DNA from: Rothia terrae
GTDB lineage: Bacteria; Actinomycetota; Actinomycetes; Actinomycetales; Micrococcaceae
Direction: 5' to 3'
DNA: 64,000 nt
Assembly: GCF_012396615.1 (NCBI RefSeq)
Contig: NZ_JAAXPV010000001.1
Span: 186,001-250,000 of the forward strand
This document shows, in pieces, positions 52,953 to 61,197 of this stretch. The translations under genes were made by a program, and so were the position numbers. Position 1 is the first letter of the stretch. Every line of letters starts with the position of its first letter. The notes under the pieces were generated by a model. That model saw only the letters and a program-made list of their open reading frames with translations, ran no database searches and was not told where the DNA came from.

Positions 52953-54092
52953 CTAGGCAGTCAACCACTGGTGCAGTGCGCGGTAGCATTCGCGGATGGC
53001 TTCGGCGCTGACATGCTCGTTATCGGTGTGCGCTAGTAGGGCGTCACCGGGGCCGAAGTTCACGGCGGGAATACCGATTTCACTAAAGCGTGCCACATCC
53101 GTCCAACCGTACTTTGGTTTAGGCTCTTGACCTACAGATTCAATCAAGGAACGTGAGAGGTCTGCATCGAGTCCAGGACGCGCCGCTGACGACTTATCAA
53201 CGAATTCTAGCTCGTAGCCTTCAAAAACGTTCTCAACGTGAGCGATAGCTTGATCCAGCGTCTTGTTGGGCGCAAAACGGTAATTGATGTGCACCTTAGA
53301 ATGATCGGGAATCACGTTGCCCGCAATACCGCCCTCAATCTGCACAGCGTTGAGCCCTTCGCGGAAGGCAAGTCCCTCTACATCGTAGGTTTGGGCCTCG
53401 TAGGTGGCCAGGCGGCCCAGGACGTCTGCCATCTTGTGAATCGCGTTCTCCCCCACCCACGAGCGTCCTGAGTGGGATGCCTTACCGTGAGCGTGAATCC
53501 AAAAACGCATGGTGCCGTTACAGCCGCCCTCGATAGTGCCATTAGTGGGTTCTAGTAGCACCGCAAAATCAGCGTCTGTTAGCAAAGACTCGTGATTGCG
53601 CATGAGGCGGGCAAGGCCGGAAAGCTCCGAGGCGACTTCTTCGTGATCGTAAAAGACGTAGGTAATGTCATAGTGAGCGTCGGTCAGTGCAGCCGCCAAT
53701 GTCAGTTGCACAGCCACGCCACCTTTCATGTCGGTGGCGCCGCGTCCGTATAGCACTTTTTCGCCGTCTTCTTCGACCCACTGGCTCGGCACGGTACCCA
53801 AAGACCCTTCAACCTGCGGCAGGGGTACGGTATCGAGATGACCGGCAAGCACTATTCGCTTGTCCTTGCCCCAGTTAGTACGCGCAATAATGGAATCCCC
53901 GTCACGAGTGACGCTCAGATGCTCTAAGGACGTCAGCTGCTTCTCAACAGCATCAGCGATGCGTTTCTCATCGCTCGACACTGAAAAAATATCCAAAAGA
54001 TCGCGAGTCAGCTCCGCAACGTCCTGGGTTAAGTCGAGCTCCTGAGGTCCGATATCAGAAAAATTATCAGCTGTCTGAAGTGTTGTAGTCAT
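52953..54092 (-). CDS. dapE: Succinyl-diaminopimelate desuccinylase
   Basis: A 379-aa M20 metallopeptidase-fold enzyme giving LL-diaminopimelate for lysine and peptidoglycan. Metal and catalytic residues are in [25 protein letters not shown] and [13 protein letters not shown]; the dimerisation lid follows ([20 protein letters not shown] in part). The start is ATG 54092 (MTTTLQT), because TATGGT ends six bases upstream; the frame extends to 54107. It is divergent from dapD with only 59 bp between. Confidence 0.93.
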   Translation of the reverse strand: MTTTLQTADNFSDIGPQELDLTQDVAELTRDLLDIFSVSSDEKRIADAVEKQLTSLEHLSVTRDGDSIIARTNWGKDKRIVLAGHLDTVPLPQVEGSLGTVPSQWVEEDGEKVLYGRGATDMKGGVAVQLTLAAALTDAHYDITYVFYDHEEVASELSGLARLMRNHESLLTDADFAVLLEPTNGTIEGGCNGTMRFWIHAHGKASHSGRSWVGENAIHKMADVLGRLATYEAQTYDVEGLAFREGLNAVQIEGGIAGNVIPDHSKVHINYRFAPNKTLDQAIAHVENVFEGYELEFVDKSSAARPGLDADLSRSLIESVGQEPKPKYGWTDVARFSEIGIPAVNFGPGDALLAHTDNEHVSAEAIRECYRALHQWLTA

Positions 54093-54151
54093 GCGTCCAC
54101 CATACAACTACCACTGGGCAAGACTCATCATCTTTTCGTAGACTGGACTGT
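54093..54151. promoter_or_regulatory. Divergent leaderless promoters of dapE and dapD
   Basis: On the minus strand TATGGT (54104-54099) ends six bases before the dapE ATG. On the plus strand TAGACT (54139-54144) ends seven bases before the dapD ATG. Neither has a Shine-Dalgarno. The two -10 boxes are only 34 bp apart, so their -35 regions overlap or interdigitate. Confidence 0.55.
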
Positions 54152-55105
54152 ATGACTGATTCACGCGTAGCTTCAGGCTTGGGCCTGGCAACCATCGTAC
54201 ATTCTGGCAACAACGCCGGCACGGTTCTTGATACCTGGTTTCCTGCACCGGCACTTACCAAAGAGGCAGACGAATCCTCACGAGCAGCGCTAGAGCAGCT
54301 CGTTGCGGAGGACGCTTCTCGCAACGTTCGCACCGAGGTTGTGAATGTTTCCATCAACTTGGAGGAGGCTCCCGCTGACGCATCAGACGCGTACCTGCGC
54401 CTGCACCTTCTCTCGCATACGCTGGTAGAGCCCAACTCCATCAATCTTGACGGTCTTTTCGGGAAGCTCGCTAACGTGGCGTGGACTAATTTCGGCCCTG
54501 TTTTGGCATCTGAAATCAATGAGCTTTCCATCAAGTTGCGTACCCGCGGCCATCTGAGCATCTCTCACGTAGATAAGTTCCCGCGCATGATTGACTACGT
54601 GGTACCTGCAGGCGTTCGTATTGGCGACGCTGACCGTGTGCGTCTTGGCGCGCATTTGGCGTCCGGCACCACCGTCATGCACGAAGGCTTCGTCAACTTT
54701 AACGCGGGTACTCGTGGCACCTCAATGGTCGAAGGACGCATCTCGCAGGGCGTTATCGTCGGCGACGGTTCTGATATCGGCGGCGGCGCATCCACCATGG
54801 GCACTCTCTCCGGCGGCGGCACCGAACGCGTCTCTATAGGTGAACGTTCGCTGGTTGGTGCTGAAGCTGGCATCGGCATTGCCCTGGGCGATGACTGCGT
54901 CGTTGAAGCCGGTCTTTACGTCACTGCGGGTTCTCGCGTCAATGTCATTCTTGAAAAGGGCGCTGAGCCTAAGACCGTCAAAGCAGTTGAACTTTCAGGC
55001 GTCTCGAACCTTTTGTTCCGCCGCAATTCACTCACCGGTGCAATCGAAGTATTGCCCCGCGCAAATAACACGGTTGAGCTTAACGAAGCACTGCATATCA
55101 ACTAA
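54152..55105 (+). CDS. dapD: Tetrahydrodipicolinate N-succinyltransferase
   Basis: A 317-aa trimeric left-handed beta-helix enzyme transferring succinyl from succinyl-CoA in the lysine/diaminopimelate route. The hexapeptide-repeat region runs from about residue 150 ([60 protein letters not shown]) to 270. The N-terminal 110 residues match the actinobacterial form. It acts before DapC (encoded at 57.9-59.1 kb) and DapE (encoded divergently). Confidence 0.95.
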   Translation: MTDSRVASGLGLATIVHSGNNAGTVLDTWFPAPALTKEADESSRAALEQLVAEDASRNVRTEVVNVSINLEEAPADASDAYLRLHLLSHTLVEPNSINLDGLFGKLANVAWTNFGPVLASEINELSIKLRTRGHLSISHVDKFPRMIDYVVPAGVRIGDADRVRLGAHLASGTTVMHEGFVNFNAGTRGTSMVEGRISQGVIVGDGSDIGGGASTMGTLSGGGTERVSIGERSLVGAEAGIGIALGDDCVVEAGLYVTAGSRVNVILEKGAEPKTVKAVELSGVSNLLFRRNSLTGAIEVLPRANNTVELNEALHIN

Positions 55106-55126
55106 TTCCAGTTGGTAAACATTACC

Positions 55127-55162
55127 GGGGAGTACGAAAACCTTTTTCGTACTCCCCTTTTC
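55127..55162 (+). terminator. Intrinsic terminator of dapD
   Basis: GGGGAGTACGAAAA (55127-55140) pairs with 55144-55157, followed by TTTTC. Confidence 0.85.
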
Positions 55163-55248
55163 ATCGTAATTTTGTAGGTAGTTGTGCGCTCACTAGCGGA
55201 ATTACTGCCACCGCAATTGCTTCTACGGGTAGAGTAGAAATTGCACTA

Positions 55249-55294
55249 TATAATAAGCATTTGCTTTCTTATCGTGCGTGGGGAATAACGCACG
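55249..55294 (+). promoter_or_regulatory. -10 box and leader hairpin of galE
   Basis: A perfect TATAAT (55249-55254) lies 60 bp before galE; no good -35 box is seen at the usual distance. CGTGCG and CGCACG (55273-55278 and 55289-55294) form a small hairpin in the leader, 20 bp before the start codon. Confidence 0.5.
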
Positions 55295-55314
55295 GTTTCA
55301 TCTAAAGGGGATTT

Positions 55315-56328
55315 ATGAAGATTTTGGTTACCGGTGGTGCCGGCTACATCGGCTCGCACACCGTTCTAGAGCTACTCAACGCAGGCCACGACGTCACTGT
55401 CATGGACAACTTGGCAAACTCATCAGAAGAATCATTGGCACGCGTGGCAGAGCTGACCGGCAAGAAGGCCGCTTTCCGCAACGTTGACTTGCTTGATATT
55501 CAGGGCATGAAGGATCTGTTCAACGAAGTAAAGCCCGACGCTGTTATTCACTTCGCTGGTTTGAAGGCTGTTGGCGAGTCGGCTGAAAAGCCGCTGTGGT
55601 ACTACCAGACCAACGTCACCGGTACCTTGAATCTGCTGTACGCAATGGAAGAATCAGGTTGCAAGTCAATCGTCTTCTCATCGTCAGCAACCGTGTACGG
55701 TGCTCCTGAAGAAATGCCGCTGACCGAAAAGATCAATATGGACGCGCAGTCCTGCTACGGCCGCACCAAGGAGCACATCGAAGATATGCTCGTTGACTTG
55801 GCAGCATCCGATGATTCATGGAACATCGCTCTGTTGCGCTACTTCAACCCCGTTGGCGCACACGAGTCAGGTCGTATTGGTGAGGATCCTGCAGGCATCC
55901 CCAACAATCTTGTTCCCTTCATCGCTCAGGTTGCAGTCGGACGCCGCGAACACCTGAACGTGTTCGGCAACGACTACCCCACCGTGGACGGCACCGGTGT
56001 GCGCGACTACATCCACGTGGTTGACTTGGCTGACGGCCACCTCAAGGCACTGGATTACATTGCTGAGCACGGCGGGCTGCACACGTGGAACCTGGGTACC
56101 GGCAACGGCTATTCGGTTCTGGAAGTTCTGCACGCGTTTGAAGAAGCAGCTGGTAAGGAACTGCCCTACAAGATTGTTGACCGCCGTCCCGGCGACGTAG
56201 CAGTCTCCTACGCTGATCCTTCATCAGCACTGGCTGACCTGGGTTGGAGCGCCTCACGCGATATCAAGACCATGGTTCGCGACCACTGGAACTGGCAGAA
56301 GAACAACCCCAACGGTTACGAAGCCTAA
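55315..56328 (+). CDS. galE: UDP-glucose 4-epimerase
   Basis: A 337-aa NAD-dependent epimerase interconverting UDP-glucose and UDP-galactose for sugar use and envelope glycans. The Rossmann motif is VTGGAGYIGSHTVLEL at residues 5-20, the catalytic Ser is in FSSSATVYG and the Tyr-Lys pair in CYGRTKEHIE. VGAHESGRIGEDP and VRDYIHVVDLADGH are typical. ATG 55315 has AAGGGGA upstream. It stands alone between terminators, not in a gal operon. Confidence 0.96.
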   Translation: MKILVTGGAGYIGSHTVLELLNAGHDVTVMDNLANSSEESLARVAELTGKKAAFRNVDLLDIQGMKDLFNEVKPDAVIHFAGLKAVGESAEKPLWYYQTNVTGTLNLLYAMEESGCKSIVFSSSATVYGAPEEMPLTEKINMDAQSCYGRTKEHIEDMLVDLAASDDSWNIALLRYFNPVGAHESGRIGEDPAGIPNNLVPFIAQVAVGRREHLNVFGNDYPTVDGTGVRDYIHVVDLADGHLKALDYIAEHGGLHTWNLGTGNGYSVLEVLHAFEEAAGKELPYKIVDRRPGDVAVSYADPSSALADLGWSASRDIKTMVRDHWNWQKNNPNGYEA

Positions 56329-56347
56329 GCTTTCTTAAATCTCAAAT

Positions 56348-56392
56348 ACGAGGGGGCGGGGACTTTCACTGTGAAAGTTCCCGCCCCCTCGT
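56348..56392 (+). terminator. Terminator hairpin after galE
   Basis: A 22-bp stem (56348-56369 with 56371-56392), with one G-T pair, has almost no loop. The arms start ACGAGGGGGCGGGGAC. It ends galE. Confidence 0.8.
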
Positions 56393-56415
56393 TATAAGTA
56401 GTGCTCGGATACACT

Positions 56416-56473
56416 GCGAGGGGGCATGTATCGTTCAAATCTCATGATTTTTGAACGATACATGCCCCCTCGC
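56416..56473 (-). terminator. 24-bp perfect hairpin after gltA
   Basis: GCGAGGGGGCATGTATCG... (56416-56439) pairs without mismatch to 56450-56473 around a 10-nt loop, eight bases past the gltA stop. There is no T run after it on the minus strand. Its outer CGAGGGGGC is shared with the galE terminator. Confidence 0.65.
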
Positions 56474-56480
56474 GGAAACT

Positions 56481-57770
56481 TTAGTTAGTCTCTACACCCG
56501 GGTAGTGACGCAGCTTCTCGCCGGTGTAAATCTGACGAGGACGTCCGATCTTGGTGTCCGGGTCCTGAATCATTTCGCGCCACTGAGCGATCCAGCCGGG
56601 CATACGTCCCAGTGCAAAGAGCACAGTGAACATCTGCTCGGGGAAGCCCATAGCGGTGTAAATCAGACCGGTGTAGAAGTCCACGTTCGGGTAGAGCTTG
56701 CGCTCGATGAAGTAATCATCAGCCAAAGCCTTCTCTTCAAGACGCTGAGCAATCTCAAGCAGCTCATTATCGCCACCTGCCTTACCCAGAACCTCGTCCG
56801 CGGTCTTCTTGATGATGCGTGCGCGAGGATCGTAGTTCTTGTAGACACGGTGGCCGAAGCCCATCAGGCGTACGCCGTCTTCCTTCTTCTTAACCTTCTC
56901 CATGAAGTCTTCGGGGCTGATGCCCTCTTCTTTGATCTTACGGAGCATGTTGAGAACAGCCTCGTTAGCGCCGCCGTGAAGCGGGCCGTACAGCGCATTG
57001 ATGCCTGCTGAAACAGAGGTGAACATGTTAGCGTGGGCTGAACCGACCAGGCGCACGGTTGATGCGGAGCAATTCTGCTCGTGATCAGCGTGAAGAAGCA
57101 AGAGGGTATCGAGTGCCTTGGCCGTTACGGGGTCAACTTCGTAGTCCTCGGTCGGGAAGCCAAAGCACATGCGCAAGAAGTTCTCAGAGTAGTTGAGATC
57201 GTTCTTGGGGTAGATGAAAGGCTCACCGCGTTCCTTCTTGAACGCGTAAGCAGCCAGGGTGGGAACCTTAGACAACAGTCGGAAGGTAGAAACCTCAACC
57301 TGATGATCGTCGAAAGGATCAAGTGAGTCACCGTAGAAGGTGGACATTGCAGAAACGCTCGCTGCAAGCACAGCCATGGGGTGAGCACCGCGAGGGAAGC
57401 CCGAGAAGAAGGTCTTGAAGTCCTCGTGCACCATGGTGTGACGACGAATCATGGTGTCGAACTCATCAAGCTGTGAGCCGCTGGGTAGTTCGCCGTAAAT
57501 CAAAAGGTAAGCTACTTCAACAAAGCTTGAGTTAGCTGCCAATTCTTCAATAGGATAACCGCGGTAGCGCAGAATACCTTCGTCACCGTCAATATAGGTA
57601 ATTGCTGACTTAGCGTTAGCGGTGTTCATGAAGCCCGGATCGTAGGCTACGTGACCGGTTTCTTTGAGCAATCCCGCGGTTGAAAAGCCGTTGCCACCTT
57701 CGGTTGCCTTAACACCGGGGAGCTTTAGTTCCTTTTTGCCGAAGCTTAGAGTTGCTGAAGTCTCAGCCAT
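56481..57770 (-). CDS. gltA: Citrate synthase
   Basis: A 429-aa type II (hexameric-type) citrate synthase, entry of acetyl-CoA into the TCA cycle. Active-site His and Asp are found in LLLHADHEQNCSASTVRLVG, GPLHGGANEAVLNML, LMGFGHRVYKNYDPRA and NVDFYTGLIY. The N-terminal part shows FMNTANAKSAITYIDGDEGI, as expected. I start it at ATG 57770, where GGAGGAAC precedes; the open frame reaches 57818. Confidence 0.97.
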   Translation of the reverse strand: MAETSATLSFGKKELKLPGVKATEGGNGFSTAGLLKETGHVAYDPGFMNTANAKSAITYIDGDEGILRYRGYPIEELAANSSFVEVAYLLIYGELPSGSQLDEFDTMIRRHTMVHEDFKTFFSGFPRGAHPMAVLAASVSAMSTFYGDSLDPFDDHQVEVSTFRLLSKVPTLAAYAFKKERGEPFIYPKNDLNYSENFLRMCFGFPTEDYEVDPVTAKALDTLLLLHADHEQNCSASTVRLVGSAHANMFTSVSAGINALYGPLHGGANEAVLNMLRKIKEEGISPEDFMEKVKKKEDGVRLMGFGHRVYKNYDPRARIIKKTADEVLGKAGGDNELLEIAQRLEEKALADDYFIERKLYPNVDFYTGLIYTAMGFPEQMFTVLFALGRMPGWIAQWREMIQDPDTKIGRPRQIYTGEKLRHYPGVETN

Positions 57771-57929
57771 TGTTCCTCCATTTTTCGTGGAATGTAGTTG
57801 AGGTGGAAGGTTCGACATCGAACACAGTGCACCTCAACATCACCAAACATCTGTTGTTTAGATTACCCTGAATCATGCACTCGGTCACATCGGGCGCTTC
57901 TTCGGACGAAATATTTGCACCGGCAAGGT

Positions 57930-59063
57930 TTAACCGTTAGAGAGGCGCTGCGCAGCTTTTGCGATGTTTTCATCGCTACCGGTCAGCGCGATACGCACGT
58001 AGCCTTCACCCGCGTCCCCGTAGAAAACACCGGGACCAATCAGAATGCCCTTGTCGGCAAAACGCTGCACAGTATCCCAGGTGCTCTCCCCCGCTGTAGC
58101 CCACAGGTAGAGGCCAGCCTCAGAATGCTCGACGCGCAACCCAAACTTCTCGACGGCAGGTAGTAACATTTCTCGACGCGCGCGGTAGAGATCTTTCTGT
58201 GCCGTTACGTGTAAATCTTCAGTCAGCGCTACTGTCATTGCCTGCTGAACAGGCGCTGGCACAATCATGCCGGCATGCTTGCGAGAGTTCACAAGGTTCT
58301 TCATAATCGCCGCATCGCCCGCAATGAATGCGGCGCGATAGCCCGCCAAGTTTGACTGCTTAGACAGGGAATAAACGCTAAGCAATAGGTCGTTAGAACC
58401 ACCGGTTACTGCCGGATCAAGGATTGAAGGAACGGAGCGTCCGCCGCGCTGAACGTCCCATTCGCCCCATCCTAATTCGGCGTAACATTCATCGGATGCG
58501 ACCACGGCACCGATAGCTCGGGCGTCATCAACGAGTTTCTTCAGCTCATCTACGTCACGAACGATGCCGGTGGGATTTGCCGGAGAATTAACCCACACCA
58601 AGCGCACGCGAGCACGGGTTTCAGCATCCAGCTCGTCCAAAGAATCAGCCGCAACAAAGTCCGCCCCGGCAAGCTGGGCACCAATATCATAGGTGGGGTA
58701 AGCAACGGTTGGACGCACCACGACATCGCCCTTGCCGAGCCCAAGCAAGAAAGGCAACCAGGCGACCAGCTCCTTAGAACCAACAGTCGGCATCACCTGC
58801 TCAACGCTCAGCCCGGGAACATTGCGGCGACGCTCAAACCAGTCAACAATCGCCTGGCGAACCTCAACCGTACCGTGCGTTGTTGGGTAGCCGTGCGCAT
58901 CCGTCGCATCAGCAAGAGCACGGCGGATCACATCCGGCGTAGGGTCAACAGGCGTACCAATCGAAAGATTCACCAAGCCGTCCGGATGCGCCTCAGCTGT
59001 CTTACGGTAAGGAACCATGGTATCCCACGGGTAATCGGGCAGTTGCAAACCAAATTCAGGCAT
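57930..59063 (-). CDS. dapC: Succinyldiaminopimelate aminotransferase (DapC)
   Basis: A 377-aa PLP aminotransferase. The PLP lysine is in YSLSKQSNLAGYRAAFIAG and the cofactor-binding PANPTGIVRD and SDECYAELGW are present. It fits actinobacterial DapC, which makes N-succinyl-LL-diaminopimelate from the keto acid with glutamate as donor. Position next to the ferredoxin gene is the usual actinobacterial arrangement, and dapD and dapE lie 3-5 kb away. ATG 59063 follows AGAAGAG; a TTG two codons earlier is less likely. Confidence 0.9.
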   Translation of the reverse strand: MPEFGLQLPDYPWDTMVPYRKTAEAHPDGLVNLSIGTPVDPTPDVIRRALADATDAHGYPTTHGTVEVRQAIVDWFERRRNVPGLSVEQVMPTVGSKELVAWLPFLLGLGKGDVVVRPTVAYPTYDIGAQLAGADFVAADSLDELDAETRARVRLVWVNSPANPTGIVRDVDELKKLVDDARAIGAVVASDECYAELGWGEWDVQRGGRSVPSILDPAVTGGSNDLLLSVYSLSKQSNLAGYRAAFIAGDAAIMKNLVNSRKHAGMIVPAPVQQAMTVALTEDLHVTAQKDLYRARREMLLPAVEKFGLRVEHSEAGLYLWATAGESTWDTVQRFADKGILIGPGVFYGDAGEGYVRIALTGSDENIAKAAQRLSNG

Positions 59064-59210
59064 CGTCAATCTCTTCTAGCTCGTTGAATATTTTTTCCAG
59101 TCTAAACCTCTGGGCAAGTCGCCCGCTTGTTCAGAACCAAAAATTTCATCTATAGAAACCTCAGCGCTACCCGTATTTCACGCTAAACACCGCCATAAAA
59201 GAAGTTAAAA

Positions 59211-59245
59211 GAAAATCCTGCCAGCATATAGCCAGCAGGATTTTC
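59211..59245 (-). terminator. Terminator hairpin after the ferredoxin gene
   Basis: GAAAATCCTGC (59211-59221) pairs with GCAGGATTTTC (59235-59245), 17 bp past the ferredoxin stop codon. On the minus strand no long T run follows, only TTTT after CTTTTAAC. Confidence 0.7.
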
Positions 59246-59261
59246 ATCAGTAAATGGACGC

Positions 59262-59585
59262 TTAGTCCTGGTTCTGAGGAGGCAAAGCCGCAATCATCGG
59301 GTGATCCTTCTCGATCTTGCCCAAGCGAGCTGCGCCACCGGGTGAACCGAGGTCGTCAAAGAAGTCAACGTTTGCGTTGTAGTAATCAGCCCATTCCTCG
59401 GGAACATCGTCCTCGTAGTAAATAGCTTCAACGGGGCAAACGGGCTCACATGCACCACAGTCAACGCACTCGTCGGGGTGGATGTACAGGGAACGTTCAC
59501 CTTCGTAGATGCAGTCAACGGGGCATTCTTCAACGCATGCCTTGTCCTTAACATCCACGCAGGGCTGAGCAATAACGTAAGTCAT
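59262..59585 (-). CDS. fdxA: Seven-iron ferredoxin ([3Fe-4S][4Fe-4S])
   Basis: A 107-aa electron carrier. The Cys pattern [18 protein letters not shown] and [16 protein letters not shown] is that of actinobacterial FdxA, with the long C-terminal part [18 protein letters not shown] that these proteins share. It passes electrons to cytochromes P450 or other redox enzymes; no partner is encoded nearby. ATG 59585 has GAAAGG upstream. dapC follows on the same strand after 198 bp. Confidence 0.95.
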   Translation of the reverse strand: MTYVIAQPCVDVKDKACVEECPVDCIYEGERSLYIHPDECVDCGACEPVCPVEAIYYEDDVPEEWADYYNANVDFFDDLGSPGGAARLGKIEKDHPMIAALPPQNQD

Positions 59586-59742
59586 GCTTGCCTTTCTCTA
59601 GCGTCCGCCCGAGATCTCTAAAAGTGGGAATGAGATGGGACCCGGGCGTCCTGTGTGCGAAATTGGGTTATCTTTAGAACAGTTTAGCCCTTAACCTGCA
59701 TCGAAACAGATTTTAGTGGCATACACTACACGGAAAATCCGG

Positions 59743-60177
59743 CTAGTCGCGGGCTACTTTTGCCGGGTTTCTGGCGTGCGATTTTGCGGCGATAATGATG
59801 CCTAAAGTCACGCAAAATAAGGAACCTAAGCCCCATAGCGTACCAGCGACGCCAATGGGCAAATCGGTATTCATCAGCACTAAAACTGATTGATCGCGGG
59901 CGCGGCCGAACGCAAAATACGTAATAATCGCAAAAATCGTCACACCCATCAGACCACCGGTCCACGTTCTTTGCGTGTGCAAGCAAAGCCAGATGGTCGC
60001 CAGGCACGTCATCAGCAGGGCGAGCAGGGTTCCCCACGGGATATAAACGGTCTGCGAGAGGTACCAGATGGATGCGTGCCACATGGTTCCACAAAACGCC
60101 ACGATAGCACCCAGCGCTATAGCAGCAATCGCGCTGGATACTGTTCCCGGCGCGGTAGGTGAAGAAGGTTTCATCAT
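59743..60177 (-). CDS. Four-helix membrane protein of unknown function
   Basis: A 144-aa protein with four predicted transmembrane helices (about residues 15-40, 47-68, 74-92 and 105-130) and short loops. I do not recognise a family beyond the similar small membrane proteins often found after mshB in Micrococcaceae. Its start overlaps the mshB stop by four bases (ATGA), so it is translated with mshB; a direct role in mycothiol synthesis is not shown. There are no conserved charged residues inside helices that suggest transport. Confidence 0.8.
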   Translation of the reverse strand: MMKPSSPTAPGTVSSAIAAIALGAIVAFCGTMWHASIWYLSQTVYIPWGTLLALLMTCLATIWLCLHTQRTWTGGLMGVTIFAIITYFAFGRARDQSVLVLMNTDLPIGVAGTLWGLGSLFCVTLGIIIAAKSHARNPAKVARD

Positions 60178-61064
60178 GCTGAACCCTTTGAACTGAGAAG
60201 TCGGTAGGTCTCTACCGCTGAGATTTTTTGCGGCACGAGGTTGGAGAATTTAAAGACGTCGTCAGAGACGATAATGACCTGTGTGGCGTGAGCGCGCATG
60301 GCTTCACGTTTAGCGTCCTTATCGCCCTCAATAACAGCCTGCAAGCGGGTATCGTCGGGGTTGGAGTCACCTTCAAGCCCCCAAGCCAGCTGCGGCTCAG
60401 CATCACTACCACGCAAGATGTTCAATGCCCGAGATGTCGCAAGATGAACACGTACGTGATCTGGGTGGCCGTACCCGCCACCATCGTCATAGGTCACCAC
60501 AACATGCGGTTTGCGCGCGCGAATATAGGATGCGATTGCTTCGGCTTCTTCTTCCTCCGAGAGCTTGGTCAGGCAGTCATCGGCAGCTACCGGGTTAGCC
60601 TTAGCGCGGCCGTCTTCACCCCATTCCATACCGGAATCACGGTAAATCGTTGCACCGTTTTCTGCGCGAGCATCACCGCGACCTAAATATTCATGGTGCC
60701 TTACGCCTAAAACGTCAAGGGCTGCTTTGAGTTCCTTTTCGCGAAGCTCCCCTAGGCCCTCTCCTCGATCAGTAGTACCGGAGTCCCAGGCCTCAAGATA
60801 TTTGAGGTCATCAGGAATGACCTCGCCCATCTCGCCGCGGGTAGCAGTCAGCAAATCTACCTGTGCACCGGCTCTACTCAGTGCTCCCATGGTGGCGCCG
60901 GTCGAGGTAGATTCATCGTCAGGATGCGCGTGCACAAAAAGAACCCTGGCATCAGCAGGAGCCAGATCTGCGGGCAATAACGATTGCACGTAGTTCTCAG
61001 CCACAAAGCTACCCTGCTCCGGATAGTAGGGGGTGTTCTCTTGAGTCACTGCCATCACTTTCAT
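60174..61064 (-). CDS. mshB: Mycothiol biosynthesis deacetylase MshB
   Basis: A 296-aa zinc deacetylase acting on N-acetyl-glucosaminyl-inositol, the second step of mycothiol synthesis. Zinc and catalytic residues are in VHAHPDDESTSTGATMG and GYGHPDHVRVHLATSRAL. TATRGEMGEVIPDDL is also typical. This marks a mycothiol-producing actinobacterium. Start ATG 61064, with a TATAAAAT about 25 bp before it on the minus strand; ATG 61055 is an alternative. It overlaps the small membrane protein gene by four bases. Confidence 0.94.
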   Translation of the reverse strand: MKVMAVTQENTPYYPEQGSFVAENYVQSLLPADLAPADARVLFVHAHPDDESTSTGATMGALSRAGAQVDLLTATRGEMGEVIPDDLKYLEAWDSGTTDRGEGLGELREKELKAALDVLGVRHHEYLGRGDARAENGATIYRDSGMEWGEDGRAKANPVAADDCLTKLSEEEEAEAIASYIRARKPHVVVTYDDGGGYGHPDHVRVHLATSRALNILRGSDAEPQLAWGLEGDSNPDDTRLQAVIEGDKDAKREAMRAHATQVIIVSDDVFKFSNLVPQKISAVETYRLLSSKGSA

Positions 61065-61138
61065 ACGTTTTTTGAGGTCTCACCTATTTTATAGGGTCTT
61101 GCTGGGTGCTTTCTGCGAACCTGATCGGCACCCATACT

Positions 61139-61178
61139 AAAAGTGAGGTAAGAGCCAACCGGCTCTCACCTCACTTTT
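61139..61178 (-). terminator. Intrinsic terminator of typA
   Basis: AAAAGTGAGGTAAGAGCC (61139-61156) pairs with 61161-61178 with one G-T pair around AACC. It is followed by T on the minus strand, 20 bp after the typA stop. Confidence 0.85.
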
Positions 61179-61197
61179 GTATAACAGCTAGTGCAGC

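Noticed and set aside
59726-60094. A 122-codon minus-strand frame overlapping the four-helix membrane protein
   Set aside because: The frame at 59743-60177 has clear membrane helices and an ATGA overlap with mshB, so the other frame is a shadow.
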